Below, piece by piece: positions 1 to 6,972 of a DNA stretch of 14,305 bases (within the stretch, counting starts at the first letter, position 1; every line of letters begins with the position of its first letter). The stretch is from positions 1 to 14,305 of the forward strand of contig JAZSFF010000047.1 in the NCBI GenBank assembly GCA_045532055.1, read 5' to 3'. Position numbers and translations under genes: made by a program. This DNA comes from SIG440 sp045532055 (GTDB lineage Bacteria; Bacillota; Clostridia; Monoglobales; Monoglobaceae). The notes beneath the pieces are model-generated. The model ran no database searches. It was given only the letters and a program-made list of their open reading frames with translations, and was not told the DNA's origin.

Positions 1-2
1 CA

Positions 3-389
3 AACAGCAACGGCACATATGGTGTTGCACCGGACGTTGAGGTTGTTTGGACAACAGCTACAGATGCTGGTTTCTACAGAGAAAATGATGCTGTAAAGGG
101 CATGATGAGATTCCTTTTCCATGCAGGGCTTGACAAGGAAATCACATCATCAGGTATACGCTATATTGATAGTACTGACATAACAGCAAAGGTTCCGGTT
201 GGTGAGCCAGAAACAGGAACCAGCAATGCATTCCATGGCGATATCATCAATATCCCTGAGGGCAGAACAGGCAGATATTATGCTGTTGGTTTTGTTGTTG
301 TGGGCGGAAAGACTTATTGGTCAGAACCCGTTGAGTGTGAACCCGACTTCACAAGAGAGTTTACAGGATATACCGGAGGTGTTGAATAA
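3..389 (+). CDS. C-terminal part of a large, probably exported/surface protein (5' end outside window)
   Basis: The frame is open from the first full codon at position 3 to the TAA at 387-389, so this is the last 128 residues of a longer protein that starts upstream. The composition is Thr/Gly/Val-rich and beta-like. Near the end there is a pattern of the type YYAVGFVVVGGKTYWSEPV, alternating hydrophobic strands around an aromatic/Gly turn, as in Ig-like or Fn3-like modules of clostridial extracellular proteins. No catalytic motif, LPxTG anchor or C-terminal membrane helix is visible; the protein ends in an acidic Gly-rich tail (GYTGGVE). The stop codon overlaps the start of the next gene (TAATG), so the two are probably translationally coupled. 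The extracellular assignment is an inference from composition only, and the specific function is unknown. That the frame codes is fairly sure from its length and its coupling to the next gene. Confidence 0.6.
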   Translation, partial: NSNGTYGVAPDVEVVWTTATDAGFYRENDAVKGMMRFLFHAGLDKEITSSGIRYIDSTDITAKVPVGEPETGTSNAFHGDIINIPEGRTGRYYAVGFVVVGGKTYWSEPVECEPDFTREFTGYTGGVE

Positions 390-559
390 TGAAAAAGTAT
401 TTTGCTCCAGAGATTGAATTTGTCAGCTTTGATACCGAGGATATAATGACAGTAAGTGTTACAGTTATACAACCAATCGATGTTTTGATGGTTGGGGGAG
501 AAAGCATCCAGACAATGAGCTACGGACAACAGGATTTCTCGATTTTTGACAAACAATAA
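389..559 (+). CDS. 56-residue acidic peptide coupled to the upstream gene, function unknown
   Basis: The ATG at 389-391 shares its A with the preceding stop (TAATG); GGAGG at 376-380 supplies a ribosome binding site with 8 bases of spacing. The frame ends with TAA at 557-559. The peptide begins MKKYFAPEIEFVSFDTEDIM, then a Val/Thr stretch, a short hydrophobic VLMVGG segment, and a Gln/Ser/Phe-rich tail ending SIFDKQ. There is no signal peptide, no cysteine, and no transmembrane helix of convincing length. From memory, short proteins starting 'MKKYxxPEIExxxFxxEDIxT' recur in gut Clostridia, often with unnamed function; I cannot run a search to confirm this. It might be a leader-like or accessory peptide of the upstream surface protein. 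An ordinary unknown small protein is equally possible. The start and RBS are well supported; the function is not assigned. Confidence 0.6.
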   Translation: MKKYFAPEIEFVSFDTEDIMTVSVTVIQPIDVLMVGGESIQTMSYGQQDFSIFDKQ

Positions 560-567
560 TAATTAAG

Positions 568-599
568 GTCAGCAGAGCGGATAATGCCGCTCTGCTGAC
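568..599 (+). terminator. Strong GC-rich hairpin without a U-tract after the small peptide gene
   Basis: A perfect 13-bp inverted repeat (GTCAGCAGAGCGG at 568-580, CCGCTCTGCTGAC at 587-599) encloses a six-base loop, ATAATG. It begins 8 bases after the stop codon of the peptide gene, where a terminator is expected. The bases after it (AATGAACACATT) hold no run of T, so it is not a canonical intrinsic terminator on this strand. It could be a weak or Rho-assisted terminator, or an mRNA 3'-end stabiliser within a longer transcript reaching the next gene. The hairpin is certain; its role is inferred. Confidence 0.5.
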
Positions 600-634
600 A
601 ATGAACACATTAAAGAAAGAGGACAGAAAAAAAG

Positions 635-1066
635 ATGCGAGTTATTTTTAGACGTTTTTTAGAGCTGCTTGTGCCAATGGCTGTTATGTCGGCTATTACC
701 ACATTCTTATATGTAAGAACATACATCCCTTCAAATCGTGGTTCAGTCGGTATTGTCATGCTTTTTGTGTCACTTCTTTATATGCTGTACCATATTTATT
801 TGCTCACAGGATGTTGTGAGGATATAGAACCGTTGGAATATTATTTTTATAATATTGTAGCATATTTGCTGTTTTTGATAGTCAATTTGGTTTTTTATGA
901 TGTTTGCGACAATAATACATATACATGGGTATTTTCGTTGACCAAGACCTACTCGGTGATGAATGAACAGGTATCTACCCGTGATTCCGTGCAGTGGTTT
1001 CACGGCATGTTGGTTGCAATTATACTCCTGATACCCGTATTCAAAAAGATAAGGTTTAGGAGATAG
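635..1066 (+). CDS. Small integral membrane protein with four predicted helices, unknown function
   Basis: A 143-residue protein starts with ATG at 635 behind AAGAGGA at 617-623 (11 bases, slightly long spacing). A basic N-terminus (MRVIFRRF) is followed by hydrophobic segments at about residues 10-28, 37-58, 69-90 and 121-136, and a basic tail (FKKIRFRR). That pattern suggests four membrane spans with both ends inside by the positive-inside rule. A Cys-Cys pair (residues 60-61) and Cys91 lie near the ends of helices 2 and 3. I recognise no transporter, protease or kinase motif. Five bases separate its stop from the next start, so the Cys-rich protein downstream is probably made from the same message. 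Upstream there is only the hairpin at 568-599 and no clear promoter. It is a real gene by length, RBS and hydrophobic pattern, but not assignable to a family. Confidence 0.65.
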   Translation: MRVIFRRFLELLVPMAVMSAITTFLYVRTYIPSNRGSVGIVMLFVSLLYMLYHIYLLTGCCEDIEPLEYYFYNIVAYLLFLIVNLVFYDVCDNNTYTWVFSLTKTYSVMNEQVSTRDSVQWFHGMLVAIILLIPVFKKIRFRR

Positions 1067-1071
1067 GGCAT

Positions 1072-1266
1072 ATGGCTAGGATTGGAAAACTTTGTCCTAC
1101 TTGCAAGACTGGTAAAGAGGCCTTTGAACTGGACAGCAAGGCGGCATGTCCGTATATACACAAAAATAATGGCAAGAAATGTCCTAATTACGTCAAACTA
1201 AATAATAAGAAGAAGTTTTTAACAAATTTTAAATTGGCACTTGGAAAACTGAAAAAACGATTCTAA
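1072..1266 (+). CDS. Small Cys-rich, basic protein, possibly zinc-ribbon-like
   Basis: A 64-residue protein follows the membrane protein by five bases, with TAGGAG at 1057-1062 as its ribosome binding site (9-base spacing). The N-terminal half carries four cysteines: Cys8-Pro-Thr-Cys11, then Cys26 and Cys37, with His30 between the last two. This CxxC...C...C arrangement could hold one structural zinc ion. The C-terminal third is strongly basic (NNKKKFL... ending KKRF) and could bind nucleic acid or acidic lipid. No signal peptide or membrane helix is seen. The gene is followed directly by a good terminator (1277-1318), so it ends the unit. The zinc-binding idea rests on the Cys pattern alone. 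I do not recognise the family, and the link to the membrane protein is positional only. Confidence 0.6.
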   Translation: MARIGKLCPTCKTGKEAFELDSKAACPYIHKNNGKKCPNYVKLNNKKKFLTNFKLALGKLKKRF

Positions 1267-1276
1267 AAAAACTGAG

Positions 1277-1318
1277 AACATCGGGATGCACTTTAAATTG
1301 GCATCCCGATGTTTTATT
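1277..1318 (+). terminator. Intrinsic terminator closing the left-edge gene group
   Basis: A perfect 12-bp stem (ACATCGGGATGC at 1278-1289, GCATCCCGATGT at 1301-1312) with an 11-base loop is followed at once by TTTATTTA. It lies 10 bases after the stop of the Cys-rich gene and ahead of a separate promoter for the amidohydrolase gene. Confidence 0.85.
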
Positions 1319-1343
1319 TATGAAGGTTTTGGTACAAAATAGA

Positions 1344-1372
1344 TTTACAAAACAGCAAATTTGTGATATGCT
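1344..1372 (+). promoter_or_regulatory. Sigma-A type promoter for the amidohydrolase gene
   Basis: TTTACA at 1344-1349 and TATGCT at 1367-1372 are 17 bases apart, and the -10 is preceded by TGA, an extended -10. It sits directly after the terminator at 1277-1318 and about 30 bases before the start codon. No operator-like repeat is visible around it. Confidence 0.65.
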
Positions 1373-1403
1373 GAAGACTGAAACTAATTAGGATGGAGTT
1401 TTT

Positions 1404-2207
1404 ATGGTTATTGACTTTCACACACATGCATTTCCAACAAAAATTGCAGAAAGAGCTATTGAGAAGCTTTCTTTTGCATCAGGGGGTCTTCTGCCACAGA
1501 CAAAAGGGACACTTGAAAGCCTTAAGGACGAGATGAAAAAAGATGGAGTGGATATTTCGGTTGTTTTGGGGATTGCAACAAATCCCGGCCAACAACACAA
1601 CGTCAATGATTTTGCGGCCGAAATAAACAAAGACAGCAGTATTGTTGCCTTTGGCTCAGTTCATCCGGATGCTCCTGATGCTCTGGATGAGCTTGACAGG
1701 ATAAAGAGTTTGGGGCTTAAGGGGATAAAACTGCATCCTGAATATCAAGAGTTCTTTGTTGATGATGAGAGGATGAGACCCATTTACCAAAAGGCATCAA
1801 AGCTGGGGTTGATAACCCTTTTTCATGCAGGTCATGATTATGGTTACAATGAACCTTTTCACTGCATGCCTGAAAGACTGGAAAGGGCACTGAGGTGGTT
1901 TGATGCACCGGTTGTTGCTGCACACTGGGGTGGTGCAGGATGTGGAAAACAAGTGATTGAGCACCTTTGCGGCAAGGACGTATGGTTTGATTTGTCCTTT
2001 GGCTATGGGAATATGCCAAAGAGTTTTGCACAGGAAATTATGGACAAGCATACTTCGGACAGGATACTTTTTGGTTCAGATATGCCATGGCACAGAGCAT
2101 CCTGGGAAATGCGACTGATTGAAACTCTTGACCTCAGTGATACGGACAGAGAAAAAATATATTATAAAAATGCGGCGAAGCTTCTTGACATAAATACGGA
2201 TTTATAA
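1404..2207 (+). CDS. Amidohydrolase-2 family metal-dependent hydrolase
   Basis: This 267-residue protein shows the TIM-barrel metal-hydrolase pattern of the amidohydrolase-related family (Amidohydro_2). His6-x-His8 lies at the end of strand 1 (DFHTHAFP). It is followed by KLHPEY (His111), LFHAGH (His141), VAAHWGG (His174), and the closing acid in LFGSDMPW (Asp226). These are the usual positions for metal and catalytic residues, and the length is typical of the short cytosolic members. No signal peptide or membrane segment is present. ATG 1404 is preceded by GGATGGAG, an acceptable RBS. Family members include decarboxylases and hydrolases acting on small carboxylic or lactone substrates; the sequence alone does not choose among them. 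The gene has its own promoter and stands alone, so context gives no hint of substrate. The superfamily is confident, the reaction unknown. Confidence 0.85.
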   Translation: MVIDFHTHAFPTKIAERAIEKLSFASGGLLPQTKGTLESLKDEMKKDGVDISVVLGIATNPGQQHNVNDFAAEINKDSSIVAFGSVHPDAPDALDELDRIKSLGLKGIKLHPEYQEFFVDDERMRPIYQKASKLGLITLFHAGHDYGYNEPFHCMPERLERALRWFDAPVVAAHWGGAGCGKQVIEHLCGKDVWFDLSFGYGNMPKSFAQEIMDKHTSDRILFGSDMPWHRASWEMRLIETLDLSDTDREKIYYKNAAKLLDINTDL

Positions 2208-2260
2208 AGGGCAAAGCCTCTGCGGAAGAGGAGAAGATTTTTTAAATCAACATAGAGTTT

Positions 2261-2298
2261 AACACCCTGTATCAGTTGATACAGGGTGTTTTTATATT
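2261..2298 (+). terminator. Terminator hairpin between the convergent amidohydrolase and clpC genes
   Basis: A perfect 14-base inverted repeat (AACACCCTGTATCA at 2261-2274, TGATACAGGGTGTT at 2277-2290) is followed on the plus strand by TTTATATT, a proper U-tract for the amidohydrolase message. clpC ends at 2301 on the other strand and runs into the same hairpin. On that strand the following bases are AAACTCTATG, a poor U-tract, so the site may be bidirectional but favours the plus strand. Confidence 0.85.
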
Positions 2299-2300
2299 GC

Positions 2301-4763
2301 TTATTTTATCACATTGAACTTTTCATCAGAAAAGTCTATTTTTATACTGTCGCCGGCTTTTATTTCGCCTGCCAACATTTTTTCGGCTATCATATCCTCA
2401 ATATCTGATTGTATTGCACGTCTGAGTGGTCGCGCGCCGAAAATCGGGTCAAAGCCAACTTCTGCAATGCGGTCGACAGCGTTGTCTGTAAACTCTGCTG
2501 TTATGTCATTGGAGGCCATTCTGGTCTTCAGAATATCCAGCATTTTTGAAGAAATTTCTTTGATATCCTCTTTGGTAAGTTGGCGGAACACGATTATATC
2601 ATCAATTCTGTTGAGGAATTCGGGACGGAATGCCCTCTTTAATTCGCCCATTACATCGGATTTGATTTTTGTATAATCACGATCTGCATCCTGACTTTCG
2701 GCTGCGAATCCAAGGCTCTTGTTTTCTGTTATCATCCTTGCGCCCAGATTGGACGTCATTATTATGACAGTATTGCGAAAGTCAACACGTCTGCCCTGAG
2801 AATCGGTGAGGATTCCGTCCTCAAGAATTTGCAGGAGGATGTTGAATACATCAGGGTGTGCCTTTTCTACCTCATCAAACAGTATGACAGAGTAAGGCTT
2901 TCTGCGAACCTTTTCTGTAAGCTGACCACCCTCGTCATAACCCACATATCCGGGAGGCGAGCCAACAAGTCGCGAAACCGCGTGTTTTTCCATATACTCT
3001 GACATATCAATGCGAATCAGAGCATCTTCGTCGCCAAACATTGCCTCAGCAAGAGCCTTTGAAAGTTCGGTTTTTCCTACTCCAGTAGGTCCAAGGAAGA
3101 TAAAGGAACCAATGGGACGTTTTGGGTCTTTAAGACCAACTCTGCCACGGCGAATTGCTTTGGATACGGCGGTTACAGCCTCGTTCTGACCTATTACCCG
3201 TTTGTGCAGTTCTTCTTCAAGCCGAAGGAGTCTTTCACTTTCGCCCTCTTCAATGGACTTTACCGGAATTCCTGTCCAACTTGAAACAATTTCGGCAATC
3301 TCGTTGGGGGTTACCTCAACGCTGCCGTTAAGATTTTCGGTTTCCCATGTGTTCTTTTGTTCTTTAAGGCTTTCGGTGAGGGCCTTTTCTTCGTCGCGAA
3401 GACTGGCTGCCTTTTCATATTCCTGAGCGGTTATTGCGGCCTCTTTTTCTTTTCGCAGGCTTTCTATTTTGTCTTCAATAGCCTTGACATCAGGGGGTGC
3501 GGTGAGAGTTTTTATTCTTATTCTTGACGCTGCCTCATCAACAAGATCAATAGCCTTATCGGGCAGGAATCTGTCGGGTATATAACGGATAGACATCTTT
3601 ACCGCAGCCTCCAGGGCACTGTCGGTAATCTTTACCCGATGATGTGCCTCGTATTTGTCGCGAATACCCTTTAATATTTCCAGACTTTCCTCAAAATTGG
3701 GTTCTTCAAGGATAATGGACTGGAATCTACGTTCAAGGGCGGAATCTTTTTCAATATATTTCCGGTATTCCTCCAAGGTGGTTGCACCTATAATCTGGAT
3801 TTCTCCACGTGAGAGAGCAGGCTTTAAAATGTTTGCCGCATCAATGGCACCCTCTGCGGCACCGGCACCCACTATGGTGTGTATTTCGTCGATAAAGATT
3901 ATAATATTTCCAGCTTTATGGATTTCTTCCATAACGCTTTTCAAGCGTTCTTCAAATTCACCACGATATTTAGCTCCAGCTACCATGGATGAAAGGTCAA
4001 GGGTTATAACCTTTTTGTCCTTGAGTATTTCAGGGACAAGTCCCTGAACAATCTTTTGTGCCAAACCCTCGGCAACGGCAGTTTTTCCTACACCGGGTTC
4101 ACCTATCAAGCATGGGTTGTTTTTGGTTCTTCGACTTAAAATCTGAATAACACGTTCAATCACCTTGTCCCGCCCGATAATAGGGTCCAGTTTGAGTTCC
4201 CGTGCCATTTTGGTCAGGTCACGGCCGAATTTGTCCAAGGTGGGAGTTTTTTCATTTTTCTGACTTTTGGGTGTATGGTTCACTGAATCCGGTGCAGGAC
4301 CTTCGTTGTATATCTCACCAAAGTTATTCTCGTTCATCAGTTTCAGTATGTCGGTGTACAGCTTTTGAGGATTTACATCGAGGTCAGACAGTATCCGCAT
4401 GGCGATACTCTCATTTTCACGTAGGAGAGAAATAAGGATATGCTCAGTGCCTATATAATTGTGATTAAAGCGTCTTGCCTCGGTGTAACTGTGCTCCAGT
4501 ACGCTCTTTGTGCGTGGAGTAAAGCCGATGGCAGGGTTGTTGAGTGGCAGGTCTGTGCCTACAAAAAACTCGATTTTGCTTATAATCTTGCTCTCTGTTA
4601 CACCATTGTCAGTCAGAACTTTTGCGGCAACCCCGCCGCCCTCTTTGCAAAGACCAAGGAGGATATGTTCTGTGCCGATGTAGTTATGTCCCAGTTCCAT
4701 GGCGGACTTGCCGGCAAGGTTTATTGAAGTTTTAGCACGTTCAGTGAGTTTTTGTTCAAACAT
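2301..4763 (-). CDS. clpC: ClpC, AAA+ unfoldase of the ClpCP protease
   Basis: This 820-residue class I Clp/Hsp100 ATPase delivers proteins, especially arginine-phosphorylated ones, to ClpP in the cytosol. Two N-domain repeats (about 1-68 and 76-143, both containing NYIGTEHIL) precede the first AAA+ module, with Walker A GEPGVGKT at 221-228, Walker B IIIFIDE near 287-293 and a KYRGEFE pore loop at 265-271. The middle region carries a UVR-like coiled coil (about 426-461), which separates ClpC from ClpA and ClpB. The second AAA+ module has Walker A GPTGVGKT at 558-565, a GYVGYDEGG pore loop and FDEVEKAHPD. An LGF tripeptide at 684-686 sits where ClpC docks onto ClpP. The ATG at 4763 has AAAGGA eight bases upstream. 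It is the last gene of the ctsR operon, 36 bases after mcsB, and appears intact. Confidence 0.97.
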   Translation of the reverse strand: MFEQKLTERAKTSINLAGKSAMELGHNYIGTEHILLGLCKEGGGVAAKVLTDNGVTESKIISKIEFFVGTDLPLNNPAIGFTPRTKSVLEHSYTEARRFNHNYIGTEHILISLLRENESIAMRILSDLDVNPQKLYTDILKLMNENNFGEIYNEGPAPDSVNHTPKSQKNEKTPTLDKFGRDLTKMARELKLDPIIGRDKVIERVIQILSRRTKNNPCLIGEPGVGKTAVAEGLAQKIVQGLVPEILKDKKVITLDLSSMVAGAKYRGEFEERLKSVMEEIHKAGNIIIFIDEIHTIVGAGAAEGAIDAANILKPALSRGEIQIIGATTLEEYRKYIEKDSALERRFQSIILEEPNFEESLEILKGIRDKYEAHHRVKITDSALEAAVKMSIRYIPDRFLPDKAIDLVDEAASRIRIKTLTAPPDVKAIEDKIESLRKEKEAAITAQEYEKAASLRDEEKALTESLKEQKNTWETENLNGSVEVTPNEIAEIVSSWTGIPVKSIEEGESERLLRLEEELHKRVIGQNEAVTAVSKAIRRGRVGLKDPKRPIGSFIFLGPTGVGKTELSKALAEAMFGDEDALIRIDMSEYMEKHAVSRLVGSPPGYVGYDEGGQLTEKVRRKPYSVILFDEVEKAHPDVFNILLQILEDGILTDSQGRRVDFRNTVIIMTSNLGARMITENKSLGFAAESQDADRDYTKIKSDVMGELKRAFRPEFLNRIDDIIVFRQLTKEDIKEISSKMLDILKTRMASNDITAEFTDNAVDRIAEVGFDPIFGARPLRRAIQSDIEDMIAEKMLAGEIKAGDSIKIDFSDEKFNVIK

Positions 4764-4791
4764 AAAATCATTCCTTTCTGAAAGATTGGAG

Positions 4792-4806
4792 GGACTGAAT
4801 CAGTCC
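4792..4806 (-). other. Short hairpin at the mcsB stop codon, in the mcsB-clpC gap
   Basis: GGACTG and CAGTCC flank three bases and can form a 6-bp stem (7 with a one-base loop) that includes the mcsB stop codon. On the transcribed strand no U-tract follows, so it is not a terminator. It may modestly affect translation or mRNA processing between mcsB and clpC, or be chance. Confidence 0.3.
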
Positions 4807-5804
4807 TTAAAGGTTTCATGCAGTATTTCTGCACGTTTCAGGTCGCGTTCCAGGGGTGTGGATAGATTGTGATTTTTGGTAATTGTGGCAGGGAGGGTAT
4901 CATAAAATCCTTTGCTAAGGGTTTCCAGGTTTATATTTTTGATTATTCCCAGATTTATGCCCCACCTTACGTCGGAAATCAGATTTATAGCCTCGCCGGA
5001 TGAAAGTATCCGTGCATTGGTTAGAATCCCGTAGGAACGCATGATTTTGTCCTCAAGACGGAATTTATCTTGTTTATAAAGACTTTGACCCAGGGTACGT
5101 TCTTTTTCTATAATATCCATGGTGATTTGATTAAGTTTTTCGATAATTTCTTCTTCGGATGTTCCCAGAGTTACCTGATTGGAAATCTGATAAATATTGC
5201 CATAGGCGCGACTTCCCTCACCATAAAGACCACGTACAGTAAGACCAAGTTTTGATATGGAGTGGATAATACTCTCCATCCTGCCGCTCTCAGAAAGTGC
5301 AGGAAGATGTACCATAACCGACGCCCTCATTCCGGTGCCTACGTTGGTAGGACAGCAGGTGAGATATCCAAAGTCCTTGTGGAAACCATAATTGACTTTT
5401 TGTTCCAGCTTGTTATCAAACTCGTTGGCTGATTTTAGGCAAGAGTCCAGGTTAAGCCCGGGGGTCATTGCCTGTATGCGTATATGGTCTTCTTCGTTTA
5501 ACATTATACTCATGGTACAGTCATGGTTGGTCAAAAGACCGCATTGATGCCTGTTTTCAATCATATCAAGGCTGGACAGATGACACTCTGTCAAGGACTG
5601 ACGTTCAGTTTTTGAAATAATTGAAAAATCAATATATTTCATATCAGGAAGTGCATTTTTGCAAAGGTTAATCACTTCGGTCTCCTGAGCTTTGCTAATT
5701 TTTGTCCCAAAGGGGATGCTGTCTATGTTCCTGGCAAGTCGTACTCTGGATGAAAGAACGATGTCCCCTGATGGACCAAATTTAGTATACCACATAATTT
5801 TCAT
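4800..5804 (-). CDS. mcsB: McsB, protein arginine kinase
   Basis: McsB uses ATP to phosphorylate arginine side chains, marking proteins for ClpCP and, in Bacillus relatives, inactivating CtsR under stress. The 334-residue protein has the phosphagen-kinase-like fold signatures: SSRVRLAR (18-25, nucleotide phosphate contact), NEEDHIR (103-109, catalytic acid region), CPTNVGTGMRASVM (151-164, with the active-site-region Cys151) and GEGSRAYGNIYQISN (195-209). A RDLKRA motif at 320-325 matches the RDxxRA allosteric phosphoarginine-binding motif of the family. It is about 30 residues shorter than the Bacillus subtilis protein, mainly at the termini. Two starts are close: ATG 5804, with AAAGGA ten bases upstream inside the mcsA stop region, and ATG 5795, three codons later, with GAAAGG nine bases upstream. 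I kept the first, but the second is nearly as good. Confidence 0.96.
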   Translation of the reverse strand: MKIMWYTKFGPSGDIVLSSRVRLARNIDSIPFGTKISKAQETEVINLCKNALPDMKYIDFSIISKTERQSLTECHLSSLDMIENRHQCGLLTNHDCTMSIMLNEEDHIRIQAMTPGLNLDSCLKSANEFDNKLEQKVNYGFHKDFGYLTCCPTNVGTGMRASVMVHLPALSESGRMESIIHSISKLGLTVRGLYGEGSRAYGNIYQISNQVTLGTSEEEIIEKLNQITMDIIEKERTLGQSLYKQDKFRLEDKIMRSYGILTNARILSSGEAINLISDVRWGINLGIIKNINLETLSKGFYDTLPATITKNHNLSTPLERDLKRAEILHETFKD

Positions 5805-5811
5805 CCTTTCT

Positions 5812-6318
5812 TTATCCTTTAAGTCGGTTTATTTCATCACGCAGTCGGGCAGCTTCTTCAAAGTTTTGCTGTGAGACTGCTATGTTCAGAGAATTTTGTA
5901 ATTGTTCCAGTTGACTGGCAGTCTTTAACTCTTTGCCTGCACGAGATGGGATTTTACCTATGTGCTTTGCGCTGCCATGAATTTGTCTGAGGGGTCTTAT
6001 AAGATATTTGGAAAAAATGGTGTAACAGTTGGTGCATCCGGGTTTTCCGGTTTTTAAAAATTCAACAAGTCTTGTGCCGCAGGTATTACAACGGTCCGGG
6101 TCAGTGCTTTGCGGAAAACCCGATTGACCAAGCTGAGGCGTGTGCCAGAAACCACTGAAAAGATTGTCAAAATCCTGGTCAAAGTTTGATTTAAAGCTGA
6201 AAAATTCCTGACTTTCTTCTGCGCATTGTGTGCACAGATGCATTTCTGTTTTGATTCCGTTGATTACTTTGGTAATATGTGTGTTTGCATCAAATTTGCC
6301 GCATTTTTCACATTTCAT
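5812..6318 (-). CDS. mcsA: McsA, zinc-binding activator of McsB
   Basis: McsA stimulates McsB and helps control CtsR in the Firmicute heat-shock system. The 168-residue protein has two treble-clef-like cysteine pairs at the N-terminus (Cys3/Cys6 and Cys29/Cys32). A second set is in the middle (Cys77/Cys80 and Cys95/Cys98), just before the conserved segment YLIRPLRQIHGSAKHIGKIP. A UVR motif closes the protein (about 134-168, QQNFEEAARLRDEINRLKG). All eight metal-binding cysteines are present, so it should be functional. The ATG at 6318 has an excellent AAAGGAG eight bases upstream, 16 bases after the ctsR stop. Seven bases separate its stop from the mcsB start, so translation is likely coupled. 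Confidence 0.95.
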   Translation of the reverse strand: MKCEKCGKFDANTHITKVINGIKTEMHLCTQCAEESQEFFSFKSNFDQDFDNLFSGFWHTPQLGQSGFPQSTDPDRCNTCGTRLVEFLKTGKPGCTNCYTIFSKYLIRPLRQIHGSAKHIGKIPSRAGKELKTASQLEQLQNSLNIAVSQQNFEEAARLRDEINRLKG

Positions 6319-6334
6319 AAAAAAGACTCCTTTC

Positions 6335-6778
6335 TTAAACCAGATTTACCAAAATGTTTTTCAGCATTTTGGCTCTTACAATATCACGTTGTGGACGTGG
6401 TATGATGATTGAGCTGTCACTGAGTGCCGCCATAATTATTTTTGCCTCTTTGTGTGTTATAAGTCCATAGTTATACAATGTTTCGAGTATGGCGGTGGAA
6501 CTTGATGCAGGGATGCTGTCTCCTATTGAATTTATTATGTGCAAAATATAGCTTTCATTCTCAGGTGCGGTGCGTGTTATTTTGATATAACCACCGCCGC
6601 CACGACGACTTTCAACGCTGTAGCCACGTTCAGGAGAAAACCTTGTGGATATGACGTAGTTTATCTGGGAGGGGACACAGTTAAATCTGTTTGCCAGTTC
6701 ATTACGCTGCAATTCAATCTCCCTGTTTTCAGAAAGCATTTCTTTGATAAATTCTTCTATTATATTGCTGAGTTTCAT
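6335..6778 (-). CDS. ctsR: CtsR, repressor of class III heat-shock genes
   Basis: CtsR is a dimeric winged-helix repressor that binds direct heptad repeats in front of clp genes and lets go on heating. The 147-residue protein is close to the family's usual length. A helix-turn-helix spans roughly 25-45 (NELANRFNCVPSQINYVIS), followed by the wing with the glycine-rich RRGGGGYIKI (58-67). That loop is the heat-sensing and DNA-contacting element, and its arginines include a known McsB phosphorylation position in Geobacillus. The C-terminal dimer domain follows (PASSSTAILETLYNYGLIT...). The ATG at 6778 has GAGG ten bases upstream. It is the first gene of the operon and lies behind its own operator (6797-6819), so autoregulation is expected. 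Confidence 0.95.
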   Translation of the reverse strand: MKLSNIIEEFIKEMLSENREIELQRNELANRFNCVPSQINYVISTRFSPERGYSVESRRGGGGYIKITRTAPENESYILHIINSIGDSIPASSSTAILETLYNYGLITHKEAKIIMAALSDSSIIIPRPQRDIVRAKMLKNILVNLV

Positions 6779-6796
6779 GATTTAGTTACCTCGTTT

Positions 6797-6819
6797 TTTG
6801 ACTTTGACTTTCTTTGACC
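6797..6819 (-). promoter_or_regulatory. CtsR operator with a third half-site
   Basis: On the coding strand this reads GGTCAAA (6819-6813), GAA, AGTCAAA (6809-6803), an exact match to the known CtsR box RGTCAAA-NAN-RGTCAAA. A third AGTCAAA (6803-6797) overlaps the second by one base. The site begins about ten bases after the -10 hexamer, so bound CtsR would block promoter clearance of ctsR-mcsA-mcsB-clpC. Confidence 0.92.
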
Positions 6820-6828
6820 TTTGATTAT

Positions 6829-6856
6829 ATTATAGCACAAAGTTCTGGTTTGTCAA
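6829..6856 (-). promoter_or_regulatory. Sigma-A promoter of the ctsR operon
   Basis: On the minus strand TTGACA (6856-6851) and TATAAT (6834-6829) both match consensus with a 16-base spacer, and TGC before the -10 makes it an extended -10. Such a strong promoter fits a heat-shock operon held down by a repressor rather than by an alternative sigma factor. Confidence 0.88.
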
Positions 6857-6880
6857 TAGGGTATAAAGAATTTTTTTGTA

Positions 6881-6909
6881 TTGACTAAAGGTGGTTGCTG
6901 TGATAAACT
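6881..6909 (+). promoter_or_regulatory. Sigma-A promoter for azlCD, divergent from ctsR
   Basis: TTGACT at 6881-6886 and TAAACT at 6904-6909 are 17 bases apart, with TGA before the -10 (extended -10). It leaves a leader of roughly 55 bases before azlC. No hairpin, T-box-like element or Lrp-type repeat is obvious in that leader. Confidence 0.65.
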
Positions 6910-6972
6910 TTGAGTAAGGTTTTTGGTAAGTAAAAAACGCTGATTTTCTATATTTTTGATTGGGTGCTGAAG

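Noticed and set aside
601..651. Tiny open frame starting at the ATG at 601 (16 codons)
   Set aside because: It has no ribosome binding site and overlaps the RBS and start of the gene at 635.
2217..2243. CCTCT/AGAGG mini-hairpin followed by a T-run after the amidohydrolase gene
   Set aside because: The stem is only 5 bp and the T-run is separated from it by six bases; the much stronger 2261-2298 hairpin explains termination.
2314..4727. Several plus-strand open frames inside the clpC region (e.g. 2314-2676, 3655-4047, 4440-4727)
   Set aside because: They lie antisense to a full-length, motif-complete clpC, have low-complexity Ser/Ile/Arg-rich translations and show no family motif; they are shadows of clpC codon usage.
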